64,000 bases of DNA from QYOJ01 sp043810345 (GTDB lineage Bacteria; Bacteroidota; Bacteroidia; Bacteroidales; FEN-979): positions 1 to 64,000 of the forward strand of contig JBDROF010000056.1 of NCBI GenBank assembly GCA_043810345.1, in the 5' to 3' direction. Position 1 is the first letter of the stretch. Each line of letters starts with the position of its first letter. Both the position numbers and the translations under genes were made by a program. The notes below the pieces were generated by a model. It was not told the origin of the DNA. It searched no databases and was given only the letters and a program-made list of their open reading frames with translations. Shown here in pieces: positions 1 to 9,085 of this stretch.

Positions 1-428
1 TAACCGGTTCCGTCGGAAGCAAAATAGATCTGGAATCCCCACTCGTTGGCAGCTCCAAATAAGACCATGTCCTGCATGATGTTATAGTATCCGCCCCAGG
101 TTCCTCCGGAAGGGACCAGGATATCCAGGGAGATCTCCCATGCACCTGTTGTGGTCTGGTTCAGGTTGTAAACCAGGTCTGATTCCATCACGGCCAGATC
201 AATGGCGAGAGAATTGGGCGGAGAGAGGTACTCCAGGTCGGTTACATACCCGTCGTCAGATCCCCCGGGATTGTTGGACCAGGTTGTCCAGAGCCCTCCC
301 GATTGAGGACAGAGAAGTTCGCCGGCCGTGTAGGTGTCGAATTCGTCACAACCTGAACGTGATGCCTGTGCGAACATGATGGTAGACGAAAACAGCACCA
401 TCAAAACTGTCAATGTAAATACTCTCAT
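1..428 (-). CDS. Secreted protein, N-terminal part only (runs off the window)
   Basis: The reading frame opens at ATG 428-426 and stays open to the left edge, so only about 142 residues are visible. The N-terminus (MRVFTLTVLMVLFSSTIMFA, then QA) is a clear Sec signal peptide. The mature part is rich in Gly, Trp, Asp and Thr (for example LWTTWSNNPGGSDDGYVTD) and reads like a beta-sandwich lectin or MAM-type domain found on secreted Bacteroidetes proteins. A C-terminal T9SS sorting domain is plausible but lies outside the window. No catalytic motif is visible. The function is unknown; only the signal peptide and secreted character are certain. Confidence 0.75.
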   Translation of the reverse strand, partial: MRVFTLTVLMVLFSSTIMFAQASRSGCDEFDTYTAGELLCPQSGGLWTTWSNNPGGSDDGYVTDLEYLSPPNSLAIDLAVMESDLVYNLNQTTTGAWEISLDILVPSGGTWGGYYNIMQDMVLFGAANEWGFQIYFASDGTG

Positions 429-595
429 AATCTCAATTTTTAGTGAATAATTGGTTTTGGTTACAGCAAATGTAAGGCAAATACTATAAAAATCAAAATC
501 CAACAACTTAATTTTGTTAAATGTTCGGAAAAATCCGGCAATTGAAAAACTCATAAACCTCTTGGTGAATTACTTTCCCTTGTTCAGATTAATGA

Positions 596-1003
596 ATGTA
601 TCTTTGTATTGTGATTGCAATCCTGGATGTTTTTTTCGTCGTCTTTCATACCTCGCTGATCCTGTTCAATCTTTTCGGATGGATCTGGAAAAATACCCGT
701 ATTCTGAACCTGGTTACCCTGTTACTTACCGGGGCGTCCTGGTTTATCCTCGGGATCTTTTACGGCATTGGATTTTGTCCCCTGACAGAATGGCACTGGC
801 AGGTGCTTGAAAAACTAGGAAGAACAGCCCTCCCCGATTCCTACATAGCCTACCTGATCCATCGTCTGACAGGATTAACTCCCAATGAGAAGTGGGTAGA
901 TGTATGTACCGCAGGATTGTATTTTCTGGCCCTGGGTATCTCTTTTTACATGAATTTTCGCCGAAAAAGAAGAAAAGGACGAGAATATCCAGGATACTCC
1001 TAG
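596..1003 (+). CDS. DUF2784 family small membrane protein
   Basis: This 135-residue protein has three or four hydrophobic segments and a basic tail (RRKRRKGR). The conserved pattern FFVVFHTSLILFNLFGW, followed by GIGFCPLTEWHW, matches the uncharacterised DUF2784 inner-membrane family, whose members are of similar size. The start is uncertain. ATG 596 gives the longest form, but a promoter-like TATCTTTG box lies on top of it (599-606). That would favour initiation at GTG 611, possibly leaderless, or a promoter further upstream. It stands alone between the divergent secreted gene and the glycosyltransferase. No biochemical role is known for the family. Confidence 0.75.
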   Translation: MYLCIVIAILDVFFVVFHTSLILFNLFGWIWKNTRILNLVTLLLTGASWFILGIFYGIGFCPLTEWHWQVLEKLGRTALPDSYIAYLIHRLTGLTPNEKWVDVCTAGLYFLALGISFYMNFRRKRRKGREYPGYS

Positions 1004-1195
1004 TTTTTGTAACTTTACTCTTTTTACTTTTTCTGAGGATTGAAAAGGATCTTTTTTCCCAGCGATAGTTTACCGGAAGTCGAATGCTGCCAGGTTTGAA
1101 AAAAGGGTGTAATTGATCAGTTATGTGCCAAAGTCAGGATATGATTGTACTTTAGCACTTCTTTTTGTATCTTACGAAGATTTATGTTTTTTGGC

Positions 1196-3415
1196 ATGAA
1201 AATAATTTGTATTGGCAATTATCCACCCCGGAAATGCGGCATTGCCACATTTACTGAAAACCTGGTGCAATCAATCCTGACATCCGCAGAAACTCACAAA
1301 AAGGATGTTGAAATTGAGGTGATTGCGATGAATGAACCCGGACAGAGGTATGACTATCCTCCCATTGTATCGCACGCTCTTGATGATAGCGACAAAGAGA
1401 ATTACCTGAGAGCCGCGGAATATATCAATCAATCGGGAGCAACGATCTGTTTATTACAACATGAATTTGGAATTTTCGGAGGGAATAGCGGGCTCCTGAT
1501 CCTGACATTACTCAAACAGGTAAACATCCCCATAATCACAACCCTTCATACGGTTTTGGAACAACCTTCATTTCATCAGAAAGAGGTCATTAAAAAAATC
1601 GGGATGTATTCTGACAAGCTTGTTGTCATGAGTAAGCTTGCCATCGATTTTTTAATTTACCACTTTGACCTTCCCCGCGAAAAAATCATTCAGATTGAAC
1701 ACGGGGTGCCTGATTTTCAATTATTCAGGACAAATGATCCTGGAAAGTCCGGGATTTTTAAGGACAAAAAAACGCTGCTCACATTTGGACTCATCAACAG
1801 AAATAAGGGTATTGAAACCATTATTAAGGCATTGCCTGAGATTGTTAAGAGACACCCTGATATATTGTTCGTTGTTTTGGGGAAAACCCATCCTCATGTA
1901 GTAAAATTTTTTGGTGAAGAGTATCGGACATATCTTAAAAAACTAACCCGGGAGCTCCATCTTGAGGAACATGTCAAATTCCTCAACCGATATACCACTG
2001 AAAAAGATCTCATCACATACCTTTTATCAGGTGATATATATATCACCCCTTACCTGAACAAAGCACAAATCACCAGTGGTACTTTATCTTATGCTGTTGG
2101 TGCCGGATTGGCCGTAATTTCAACCCCATACTGGCATGCCGAAGAGCTGTTGGCTGAAAATCGCGGCATCCTCTTTGATTTCCATGATCATTTGCAACTG
2201 GCTGACATTGTGATCGATTTACTCGATCATCCGGAGAAGCTGGATCGCTATAGGAATAATGCATTCAATTATGGCTGTCAAATTGCATGGTCTAAAATTG
2301 GAAATCAGTATCTTGACCTGTTTGAAGAAGTTAAAGAAACCAAAAGAAAGCAAGAAAAAGAGCGTGAATTATTCGACGCCTTTCATGTACCTGAATTCTG
2401 TTTTCAACATGTTGAACGACTCACCGATTACACAAGCATTATTCAACACAGCAAGGGATGTATCCCAAATTACAAAACCGGTTATTGTCTCGATGACACT
2501 TCCAGGGCATTAATTTTAAGTGTTAAAGCGTATCGGCGATTTGGGGATCAAAAATACATCACCTATATTCACCGGTATCTCGCCTATCTAATCTATATGC
2601 AAAACCAGGAAGGCAGTTTTAAAAATTTCCTCAACTACAATCGTGAAAGTAGTGAAGTCAGCGGATCTGATGATGCTTATGGCCGTGCCGTTTGGGCATT
2701 GGGTTACCTGATCAGGTTTGCCGATAGTGATTCCCTGTTTCAACTTGCAATTGAATTATTTAATACATCCACCCTTAGAATTTCGCAATTGGGGTATTCC
2801 CGTGGATTTGCCAATTGTATTCTCGGATTTTACCATTATATCAAGAGATTCCCTAACCAGGAACAACCGGTACAAATCCTTCGTATGATGGCTGACAAAT
2901 TATGTGACTGTTATGAACAACACAAAAGAGAAAACTGGGAATGGTACGAAGCTTCCCTCACTTATGATAACGGACTCTTACCTGCCGCTTTATACAAAGC
3001 ATATCGGCTGATAGCTCATGAGAGATATCTCACAATCGCTGATATAACCACCCGCTTTCTGGAGAGTAAATGTTTCAAAAACGGACATTTATCTATCATC
3101 GGCAACAAGCAATGGTTCAGGGGAGGTGAAGAAATCCCGGGTTTTGCACAACAGCCTGTTGACGCCCTGGCCATGATCATCCTATATGATACAATCCATA
3201 AAATCAAGAAAGACGATGAAAGCCTGAATAAGATAAAAATGTGTTTTGGATGGTTTTTTGGGAATAACGATTTGAACCTGCCACTTTACGACAATGAAAC
3301 AAAGGGATGTAACGATGGGATAGAAGAATTGAGCATCAGTCAGGATCAGGGGGCTGAAAGTATCATCTCTTACCTGATGTCGTGGTTAATTGCTGAACCT
3401 TATCTCACTTCCTGA
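1196..3415 (+). CDS. GT4-type glycosyltransferase with C-terminal alpha/alpha-toroid-like domain
   Basis: The protein has 739 residues. ATG 1196 is preferred over an in-frame codon at 1145 because homology-like sequence begins MKIICIGNYPPRKCGIATFT, a typical GT-B opening with a nucleotide-sugar loop. Residues 1-375 form a GT4 glycosyltransferase: EHGVPD, TFGLINRNKGIETIIKALPE and the segment SGTLSYAVGAGLAVISTPYW, followed by AEELL. Residues about 400-735 are helical with aromatic repeats (DDTSRALILSVKAYRRFGD, SDDAYGRAVWALGYLIRFAD) and look like a six-hairpin glycosidase/epimerase toroid. It converges on, and overlaps by 11 bp, the GH130-receiver gene. Pairs of GT4 and GH130 genes are common in mannoside metabolism, so a mannosyl donor or product is a reasonable inference, not shown. 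The enzyme is probably cytoplasmic. Confidence 0.8.
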   Translation: MKIICIGNYPPRKCGIATFTENLVQSILTSAETHKKDVEIEVIAMNEPGQRYDYPPIVSHALDDSDKENYLRAAEYINQSGATICLLQHEFGIFGGNSGLLILTLLKQVNIPIITTLHTVLEQPSFHQKEVIKKIGMYSDKLVVMSKLAIDFLIYHFDLPREKIIQIEHGVPDFQLFRTNDPGKSGIFKDKKTLLTFGLINRNKGIETIIKALPEIVKRHPDILFVVLGKTHPHVVKFFGEEYRTYLKKLTRELHLEEHVKFLNRYTTEKDLITYLLSGDIYITPYLNKAQITSGTLSYAVGAGLAVISTPYWHAEELLAENRGILFDFHDHLQLADIVIDLLDHPEKLDRYRNNAFNYGCQIAWSKIGNQYLDLFEEVKETKRKQEKERELFDAFHVPEFCFQHVERLTDYTSIIQHSKGCIPNYKTGYCLDDTSRALILSVKAYRRFGDQKYITYIHRYLAYLIYMQNQEGSFKNFLNYNRESSEVSGSDDAYGRAVWALGYLIRFADSDSLFQLAIELFNTSTLRISQLGYSRGFANCILGFYHYIKRFPNQEQPVQILRMMADKLCDCYEQHKRENWEWYEASLTYDNGLLPAALYKAYRLIAHERYLTIADITTRFLESKCFKNGHLSIIGNKQWFRGGEEIPGFAQQPVDALAMIILYDTIHKIKKDDESLNKIKMCFGWFFGNNDLNLPLYDNETKGCNDGIEELSISQDQGAESIISYLMSWLIAEPYLTS

Positions 3416-5267
3416 GAGTCAATATTTTATCAAGTTTGAGTAACAGCAACTCTTTATCTATTGGCTTTTTAATGTACTCAACTGCACCCATTTGCAAACC
3501 TTTAAGTTCTTCTTGTTTGCTGGTAAAACTTGTCATAAAAGCAACCGGAATATCAATATTATTGTGCTTTACGTAGTCAAGTAATTGATATCCATCGAAA
3601 TTCGGCATGGAGATATCAGAAAGAATCAGGTCGAATTTTCCTTTAGCAATCTGCATCAGAGCCACGATTCCGTCAGGTGCAATTTCTACTTCATAATTGG
3701 CCGATTTTAACATCCCGGCAATGATCTTTTGATATAATGCTTCGTCCTCCACTACTAAAACTCGTGCTTTTGCAGCAGCCTCTCCTTTCTCTTTCAGAAA
3801 ATCCAGCGGGATCAATCTGCTGAACAAGTCATCAAGCGGTACAGCTGCATAGGTTGAGGATGTATCCGACATGGCATAGGGAATGATTAACATATCGTTC
3901 TGGATGAGAGAACCGCAAGAATACACTACGTTAGGCACATACCCCTCGCGCTCTTCTTCATCCGGTGAGATGAGCGGTTCACTTAATTGACCGATGATTT
4001 TTGTCGGATCTTCCAGATCGAGTAACGTAACTCCCAGGCAGTACTTTCGCATGGTCCCTACCCCATGGGTAATCACCAACCAGCCGTATTCGGTTTCGAT
4101 GGGAGAGCCACAGTTCCCGATTTGAATAAATTCCCAGGGGAATTTGGGCTCCTGAAGCTTAATCGCCTCCTGCCAGAGATTAATATCATCAGAAAACATA
4201 ATATAATTATTCACCCCGTCAAGACGTGAAAGCATGACATACTTTCCGCCTATTTTCCGTGGAAACAGAGCCATGCCTTTATTTTGAGCGATCTCGCCGT
4301 GGATAGGCATAAAGGTAAAGTTGTAGAAATCTTTCGTCTCTATCAACTTTGGCATAATGGAGTATCCATTATATGCTGTGTAGGTGGCATAATACTTCAC
4401 ACTACCATCATCATCGGTGAATTTGACGAAACGGGCATCTTCAATCCCATTGCTTTCGGCGGCAGCGATCGGAAAGATCACCCGTTCTGAAATGGCAGTA
4501 TCCAGCGAAAAGGAGATCTCATAATGAGAATCAGCCAACCAGGTGATGGTCTGGAGCATCTTTTTTTGTACAAAATCGGGATTTACCTCCTGAATCGTCA
4601 CTTCCACAGCCTGGGTTAATTCATTGTAATCGAATTCAAAACGGAGCCTATCCATGACCTTGCTTACAATGCCCTTCTCGATATGCATCTCAGAAAGTTT
4701 TTGACAAAAAGTCTCTTTCTGATAGACAAAATTCCTGATTGCCTCAGCTCTATCAACCAGATTACCAGGAACTAGTACTTTAAAATTATTGTCCTGATCA
4801 AGGACTCCACTACGGAAAACAAGCGATGAGATATGCCCTTCACCGGTAGCCCGAAAACTAATAATTACCCGTTTCTGGCCTTCCTGTAACCCGGTTTGGT
4901 CGGGATGCTCCACCATCGACGGGTTAAAAAAAGCAGCTGACTCAATGGAATACTCATTGGTAAAATAGGCCCCGATAAGAAGCCGCTTTATCTCGGGCAG
5001 GTTGTTCATGTCGCCATTTCTCCCTGCCATAATATCACGAACTCGTTCAAAGTGTTTTTGGAAAATCTTTGAGATATTCCGGTGTCGTGAAGAGAAATCG
5101 CGCAACGTTTGATTGAGCACCAGGTGTGCTGCCTGATCCGGCATATCAATCACCTTCTGGATAATGGATTGCACACGGGTTTCGGGCCCTGGAAAGAAAA
5201 AACGGGCAATGATCCGCCTGGGATCTGGATTAAAAAACACATCCTTCCTGTAAACAGTAGCACTCAT
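3405..5267 (-). CDS. GH130-like glycoside phosphorylase/hydrolase fused to a response-regulator receiver domain
   Basis: The protein has 620 residues, starting at ATG 5267 (MSATVYRKDVFF); an in-frame extension to 5303 is unlikely. Residues about 1-490 resemble GH130 (PH1107-related) five-blade propeller enzymes, which mostly phosphorolyse beta-mannosides. The family ED(P/A)R catalytic motif is present as GIEDARF, with Asp277 as the likely proton donor. Residues about 501-620 are a complete CheY-like receiver: acidic pair E507/D508 in VLVVEDE, phosphoacceptor D551 in LILSDISMP, T579 and K601 (YIKKP). No signal peptide is present, so it should act in the cytoplasm. No histidine kinase is adjacent. 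The combination suggests an enzyme gated by phosphorylation, or a receiver using the sugar domain as an output or sensor. Domain calls are firm; the regulatory role is inference. Confidence 0.85.
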   Translation of the reverse strand: MSATVYRKDVFFNPDPRRIIARFFFPGPETRVQSIIQKVIDMPDQAAHLVLNQTLRDFSSRHRNISKIFQKHFERVRDIMAGRNGDMNNLPEIKRLLIGAYFTNEYSIESAAFFNPSMVEHPDQTGLQEGQKRVIISFRATGEGHISSLVFRSGVLDQDNNFKVLVPGNLVDRAEAIRNFVYQKETFCQKLSEMHIEKGIVSKVMDRLRFEFDYNELTQAVEVTIQEVNPDFVQKKMLQTITWLADSHYEISFSLDTAISERVIFPIAAAESNGIEDARFVKFTDDDGSVKYYATYTAYNGYSIMPKLIETKDFYNFTFMPIHGEIAQNKGMALFPRKIGGKYVMLSRLDGVNNYIMFSDDINLWQEAIKLQEPKFPWEFIQIGNCGSPIETEYGWLVITHGVGTMRKYCLGVTLLDLEDPTKIIGQLSEPLISPDEEEREGYVPNVVYSCGSLIQNDMLIIPYAMSDTSSTYAAVPLDDLFSRLIPLDFLKEKGEAAAKARVLVVEDEALYQKIIAGMLKSANYEVEIAPDGIVALMQIAKGKFDLILSDISMPNFDGYQLLDYVKHNNIDIPVAFMTSFTSKQEELKGLQMGAVEYIKKPIDKELLLLKLDKILTLRK

Positions 5268-5452
5268 ACGTTGGGATTTTTCAAGATGGATTAAGCATCT
5301 CAAAAGTATGAAAACTTTTCACACTTAGTAGCGTTCTGCCAGAATCATCCTAATTTAGTTGACCAGTAACATTCTAACTTTTCTCTCATTTGGCATGCTA
5401 CTTTTTTCATGGGATTTAAGATGAGTGAGACTTTAACATGGAGAAATTTCTC

Positions 5453-5460
5453 TACCTTTG
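5453..5460 (+). promoter_or_regulatory. Bacteroidetes -7 box (TACCTTTG) for the helicase gene
   Basis: TACCTTTG fits the TAnnTTTG consensus of the Bacteroidetes primary sigma factor and lies 34 bp before the helicase start. The upstream -33 element is weak. Confidence 0.5.
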
Positions 5461-5494
5461 TAAAAATTTCCAGTTTCATTAACCACTTCACACG

Positions 5495-6679
5495 TTGAAT
5501 TTCACTGACTTCGGATTTGATCCCCGCGTTATGGAAGGGATTGACTCACTCGGATTTACTATACCCACTCCCATTCAGGAACAGGGCATCCCCATCATCA
5601 TGGAGGGAAAAGACCTGATTGGTGCGGCCCAGACCGGTACCGGAAAAACTGCTGCTTTTCTTCTTCCCATCATGCACCGGATCCTGAACGAAGATTCAGG
5701 TCCCGGAATCAAAGCACTGGTGATCGTCCCCACCCGGGAGCTGGCGGTCCAGATCGACCAGCACATGGAGGGATTGTCCTATTTTACATCCGTCAATTCC
5801 CTGGCCATTTATGGAGGAACCGACGGAGCCACCTTTATCCGGGAAAAAGCCGCCTTGATCGGAGGGGCGGATATAGTGATCTGCACCCCCGGCCGGATGA
5901 TCGCCCACCTGAACATGGGATATGTGGATTTTTCCTCCATCAAAACCCTCGTCCTGGATGAAGCCGACCGGATGCTCGATATGGGATTTTACGACGACCT
6001 CATGAAGATCGTAACCCGTGTACCGAAAGAGCGCCAAACCCTGTTGTTTTCCGCAACCATTCCGACAGACATCAAACAGCTGGCAAAGAAGGTATTGCAG
6101 GATCCTGCCGAGATCAATATAGCCCTTTCGAAACCTGCCGATAAGATCCTCCAGCTGGCTTACTCCGTTTATGATACACAAAAACTTCCACTGGTCAAAT
6201 ACCTGTTGGGCACCTCGAAAGGCCGGACGATCCTGATCTTCTGCTCCACCAAAAGCAGCACCAAACTGCTGAGCCGTGAATTGAAGAAAGCCGGACTGGA
6301 GGTGCAGGAGATTCACTCCGACCTGGAACAGAAGGAGCGGGAGAAGGTAATGAGGGCATTCCGGAACAAAGAGATTCAGGTGCTGGTGGCCACCGATGTG
6401 GTGTCACGCGGGATCGATGTGGAGAACATTGACCTGGTGCTGAACTACGATGTCCCTAACGACGCGGAGGACTACATTCACCGCATCGGACGAACCGCCC
6501 GGGCAGAAGCTTCAGGAGTGGCCATTACATTTATCAATCCGGCCGGCCAGTGGAAATTTGCCGAAATCGAAAAGCTACTGGGAAAGCTGGTCCACAAAGG
6601 CACCGTACCGGTGCAGTTCGGCGAAACCCCGGAGTACAACCCAAGGAAACCCAGAGGAAATTTTAGAAAGCCAAGATAA
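5495..6679 (+). CDS. DEAD-box ATP-dependent RNA helicase (RhlE-like)
   Basis: This 394-residue protein has a full set of SF2 DEAD-box motifs: Q motif (FTIPTPIQEQGIP), motif I AQTGTGKT, Ia PTRELAVQ, Ib TPGR, II DEAD in VLDEADRMLDMGF, III SAT, IV region ILIFCSTKSS, V DVVSRGIDV and VI HRIGRTARAE. The tail is short and basic (PRKPRGNFRKPR), as in RhlE-type proteins that remodel rRNA or mRNA. The start is TTG 5495; homologues begin at the same relative place (x-F-x-x-F-x-F) and no ATG precedes it in frame. It is monocistronic with its own TAnnTTTG promoter. Its 3' end meets a 10-bp tandem repeat and the end of fusA. Confidence 0.93.
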   Translation: MNFTDFGFDPRVMEGIDSLGFTIPTPIQEQGIPIIMEGKDLIGAAQTGTGKTAAFLLPIMHRILNEDSGPGIKALVIVPTRELAVQIDQHMEGLSYFTSVNSLAIYGGTDGATFIREKAALIGGADIVICTPGRMIAHLNMGYVDFSSIKTLVLDEADRMLDMGFYDDLMKIVTRVPKERQTLLFSATIPTDIKQLAKKVLQDPAEINIALSKPADKILQLAYSVYDTQKLPLVKYLLGTSKGRTILIFCSTKSSTKLLSRELKKAGLEVQEIHSDLEQKEREKVMRAFRNKEIQVLVATDVVSRGIDVENIDLVLNYDVPNDAEDYIHRIGRTARAEASGVAITFINPAGQWKFAEIEKLLGKLVHKGTVPVQFGETPEYNPRKPRGNFRKPR

Positions 6680-6722
6680 TTGCACGCTCTTGCCACCATT
6701 GCACACCATTTCCAAAACAGAA

Positions 6723-6799
6723 AATGATGCGTAATGATGTGCAATGATGTGCAATGATGTGCAATGATGTGCAATGATGTGCAATGATGTGCAATGATG
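6723..6799. repeat. 10-bp tandem repeat (unit gcaatgatgt), about 7-8 copies
   Basis: A perfect period-10 array of gcaatgatgt (first copies slightly degenerate) fills the space between the convergent helicase and fusA stop codons. It ends 4 bp short of the fusA stop at 6806-6804. Unit length and absence of spacers exclude a CRISPR. It belongs to the set of short-word repeats seen elsewhere in the window. Confidence 0.9.
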
Positions 6800-6803
6800 G
6801 CAA

Positions 6804-8852
6804 TTACTTCTTCAGCACCTCCTCCTGTATGCCTTTAGGCAAAGGCTGGTATTCAAAGAATTCCATGGAATAGTTGGCCCGGCCGCTGGAGAGGTTTCGC
6901 AGCTGGGTGGCATAGCCGAACATCTCCATCAGGGGAACAAAAGCATTGACCTTCTGGGCTCCCTTCCGGTGGCGGCGCATTGCTTCGATCTTGCCGCGAC
7001 GCCGGTTCAGGTTGATGACGATATCGCCAATATATTCATCCGGAGTGTTGACCTCCACCTTCATGACCGGTTCGAGTAAAACCGGGTTGGCTTTCATGAA
7101 GCCCTTCTTGAAACAGATGGAGGCGCAGGTCTGGAAGGCCATGTCGGAAGAGTCGACCGGGTGAAAATTCCCGTCCAGCAGCACCACCTTCACATCTACC
7201 ACCGGATAACCAGCCAGGATCCCCTTCTCGAGGATCTTCCGGATCCCTTTATTCACACTCGGGATGTACTCGTTGGGAATCGCACCCCCTTTGATTTTTT
7301 CTGAGAATTCATACCCGTGTCCCGGGTTGGGCTCCAACCGCATAACCGTATATGCGAACTGCCCCCTCCCGCCGGTCTGCTTGGCATGTTTGTAATTTGA
7401 CTCCACTTCCGTAGTAATTGTCTCCCGGAATGCCACTGAAGGTTCACCCACCACCGCATCCACTTTGAATTCGTGTTTCAGCCGGTCAACGATGATCTCC
7501 AGGTGCAGTTCGCCCATCCCCGACATCACGGTCTCTTCGGTCTCATCGTCGTAGCGAACGTTGAACGAAGGATCCTCGTTTGCCAGTTTGGCCAGCGCCT
7601 CCCCCAGCCGGGCCTGGTCCTGCCGCTTGGCCGGGGTGACCTTCAGGTCGATCACTGAGGGCGGGATGTGGATCGACTCCAGGAGCATCCGATGGTCATC
7701 ACCGCAGAGGGTGTCGCCGGTCTTGGTGAATTTCATGCCGATTAGTGCCACAATGTCTCCGGGCCCCGCTTCTGTAAGTTCTTCACGGTCTTTGGCGTGG
7801 ATCTTCAGGATCCGGCCGATCCGTTCATGCTTTCCCTTAGAGGAATTATAAACCTGCATTCCGCTTTTTAGTTTGCCCGAAAATATCCGGGTGAAAGTTT
7901 GTTGTCCCACGAAGGGGTCGTGGATCAGCTTAAAGGCCAGCGCTGAAAAGGGTTCTGTGGGAGAGGGATGACAGGTATGTGTTTTCTCTTCGTCGCTCGG
8001 ATCAATACCCACCACGGCTCCCACATCAACCGGAGAAGGGAGGTAGTCAATCACTGCGTCTAACAGGAGCTGGATCCCTTTGTTCTTGTATGCTGCACCA
8101 CAGAAAACAGGCGTGATAAGCAATTTCAGGGTGGCATCCCTGGCGGCTGATTTCAGTAACTCTACAGGTACATCAGCCGCTTCGAAGAAGAGCCCCATGA
8201 TCTCGTCGTTAAATTCAGCCACCTTCTCAACCAATTTGGTACGCACCTCCTCACATTTGGGTTTCAGCGCTTCCGGGATCTCTTGCTCAATCCTGTCAGG
8301 CCCGGCGAAGATATAGGCTTTGCGTTCGATGATATCACAGATGCCGGTGAAGAAATCCTCTTCCCCGATCGGGATCTGAAAGGGGAATGCGTTGGCATCC
8401 AGGTATTTGTTCATCTGTTCCACCACCGGGCAGTAGTCGGCGCCTGTACGGTCCATCTTGTTGATAAACGCAATGCGGGGCACCCGGTAGCGGTCGGCCT
8501 GGTTCCAGACTGTCTCACTCTGTGGTTCCACCCCGCCTACTGCACAAAAAACAGCAATCATTCCGTCGATCACCCGAAGTGACCGTTCGACCTCTACGGT
8601 GAAGTCGACGTGTCCGGGGGTGTCGATCAGGTTGATCTGAAAATCCTTCCAGGCACAGGTGATGGCAGCCGATGCAATGGTGATGCCTCTTTCCTGCTCC
8701 TGCTTCATAAAGTCCATCGTTGCCTGGCCGTCGTGCACCTCACCCATCTTACGGGTGGTCCCAGTGAAAAAAAGGATCCGTTCAGTTACGGTGGTCTTGC
8801 CCGCGTCGATGTGCGCGGCTATTCCTATATTTCGAAGTTTTGTCAATGTCAT
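6804..8852 (-). CDS. fusA: Translation elongation factor G (stand-alone copy, intact GTPase site)
   Basis: The 682-residue protein is a translational GTPase that drives ribosomal translocation and recycling. G motifs are canonical: G1 AHIDAGKTT, G2 ERGITI, G3 DTPGHVDF (catalytic His kept) and G4 NKMD. Domain IV carries the usual GNFHPVDSSDMAF tip and domain V follows. Start ATG 8852 lies about 20 bp downstream of a TATCTTTG box on the same strand. It is not linked to rpsL/rpsG or tuf, so it is either an extra EF-G of type 2 or a displaced copy. A second, divergent EF-G lies 3.5 kb away. Which paralogue is the main elongation factor cannot be told from this window. Confidence 0.93.
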   Translation of the reverse strand: MTLTKLRNIGIAAHIDAGKTTVTERILFFTGTTRKMGEVHDGQATMDFMKQEQERGITIASAAITCAWKDFQINLIDTPGHVDFTVEVERSLRVIDGMIAVFCAVGGVEPQSETVWNQADRYRVPRIAFINKMDRTGADYCPVVEQMNKYLDANAFPFQIPIGEEDFFTGICDIIERKAYIFAGPDRIEQEIPEALKPKCEEVRTKLVEKVAEFNDEIMGLFFEAADVPVELLKSAARDATLKLLITPVFCGAAYKNKGIQLLLDAVIDYLPSPVDVGAVVGIDPSDEEKTHTCHPSPTEPFSALAFKLIHDPFVGQQTFTRIFSGKLKSGMQVYNSSKGKHERIGRILKIHAKDREELTEAGPGDIVALIGMKFTKTGDTLCGDDHRMLLESIHIPPSVIDLKVTPAKRQDQARLGEALAKLANEDPSFNVRYDDETEETVMSGMGELHLEIIVDRLKHEFKVDAVVGEPSVAFRETITTEVESNYKHAKQTGGRGQFAYTVMRLEPNPGHGYEFSEKIKGGAIPNEYIPSVNKGIRKILEKGILAGYPVVDVKVVLLDGNFHPVDSSDMAFQTCASICFKKGFMKANPVLLEPVMKVEVNTPDEYIGDIVINLNRRRGKIEAMRRHRKGAQKVNAFVPLMEMFGYATQLRNLSSGRANYSMEFFEYQPLPKGIQEEVLKK

Positions 8853-8871
8853 CTGAAAATTTTTGGGGGCG

Positions 8872-8879
8872 CAAAGATA
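8872..8879 (-). promoter_or_regulatory. Bacteroidetes -7 box (TATCTTTG) for fusA
   Basis: On the minus strand TATCTTTG lies 20 bp ahead of the fusA ATG, matching TAnnTTTG. Confidence 0.5.
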
Positions 8880-9085
8880 AGGTTTTTCTGCAGGTTGAGT
8901 ATATATAAATTTTGAATATGAGGATTTAGTTCGTATATTGTCGGACTAAACATAAGGTTAATCACATCACCCTGGGTTTCCAATTAACCTGTATCGACTT
9001 TCATTACTGGCAGTACAGGTTCCGGTATCAGGGTTTACATCCACCGTAGTGTAGTATATATAAACCATAAAAAAAGGAGGTCACT

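Noticed and set aside
514..810. 98-codon frame upstream of and overlapping the DUF2784 gene
   Set aside because: It overlaps the recognisable family protein in another frame and has no family features.
5696..6316. 206-codon minus-strand frame
   Set aside because: Shadow of the DEAD-box helicase; the helicase motifs are unambiguous on the plus strand.
6723..6799. CRISPR array
   Set aside because: The unit is 10 bp and there are no spacers; it is a simple tandem repeat.
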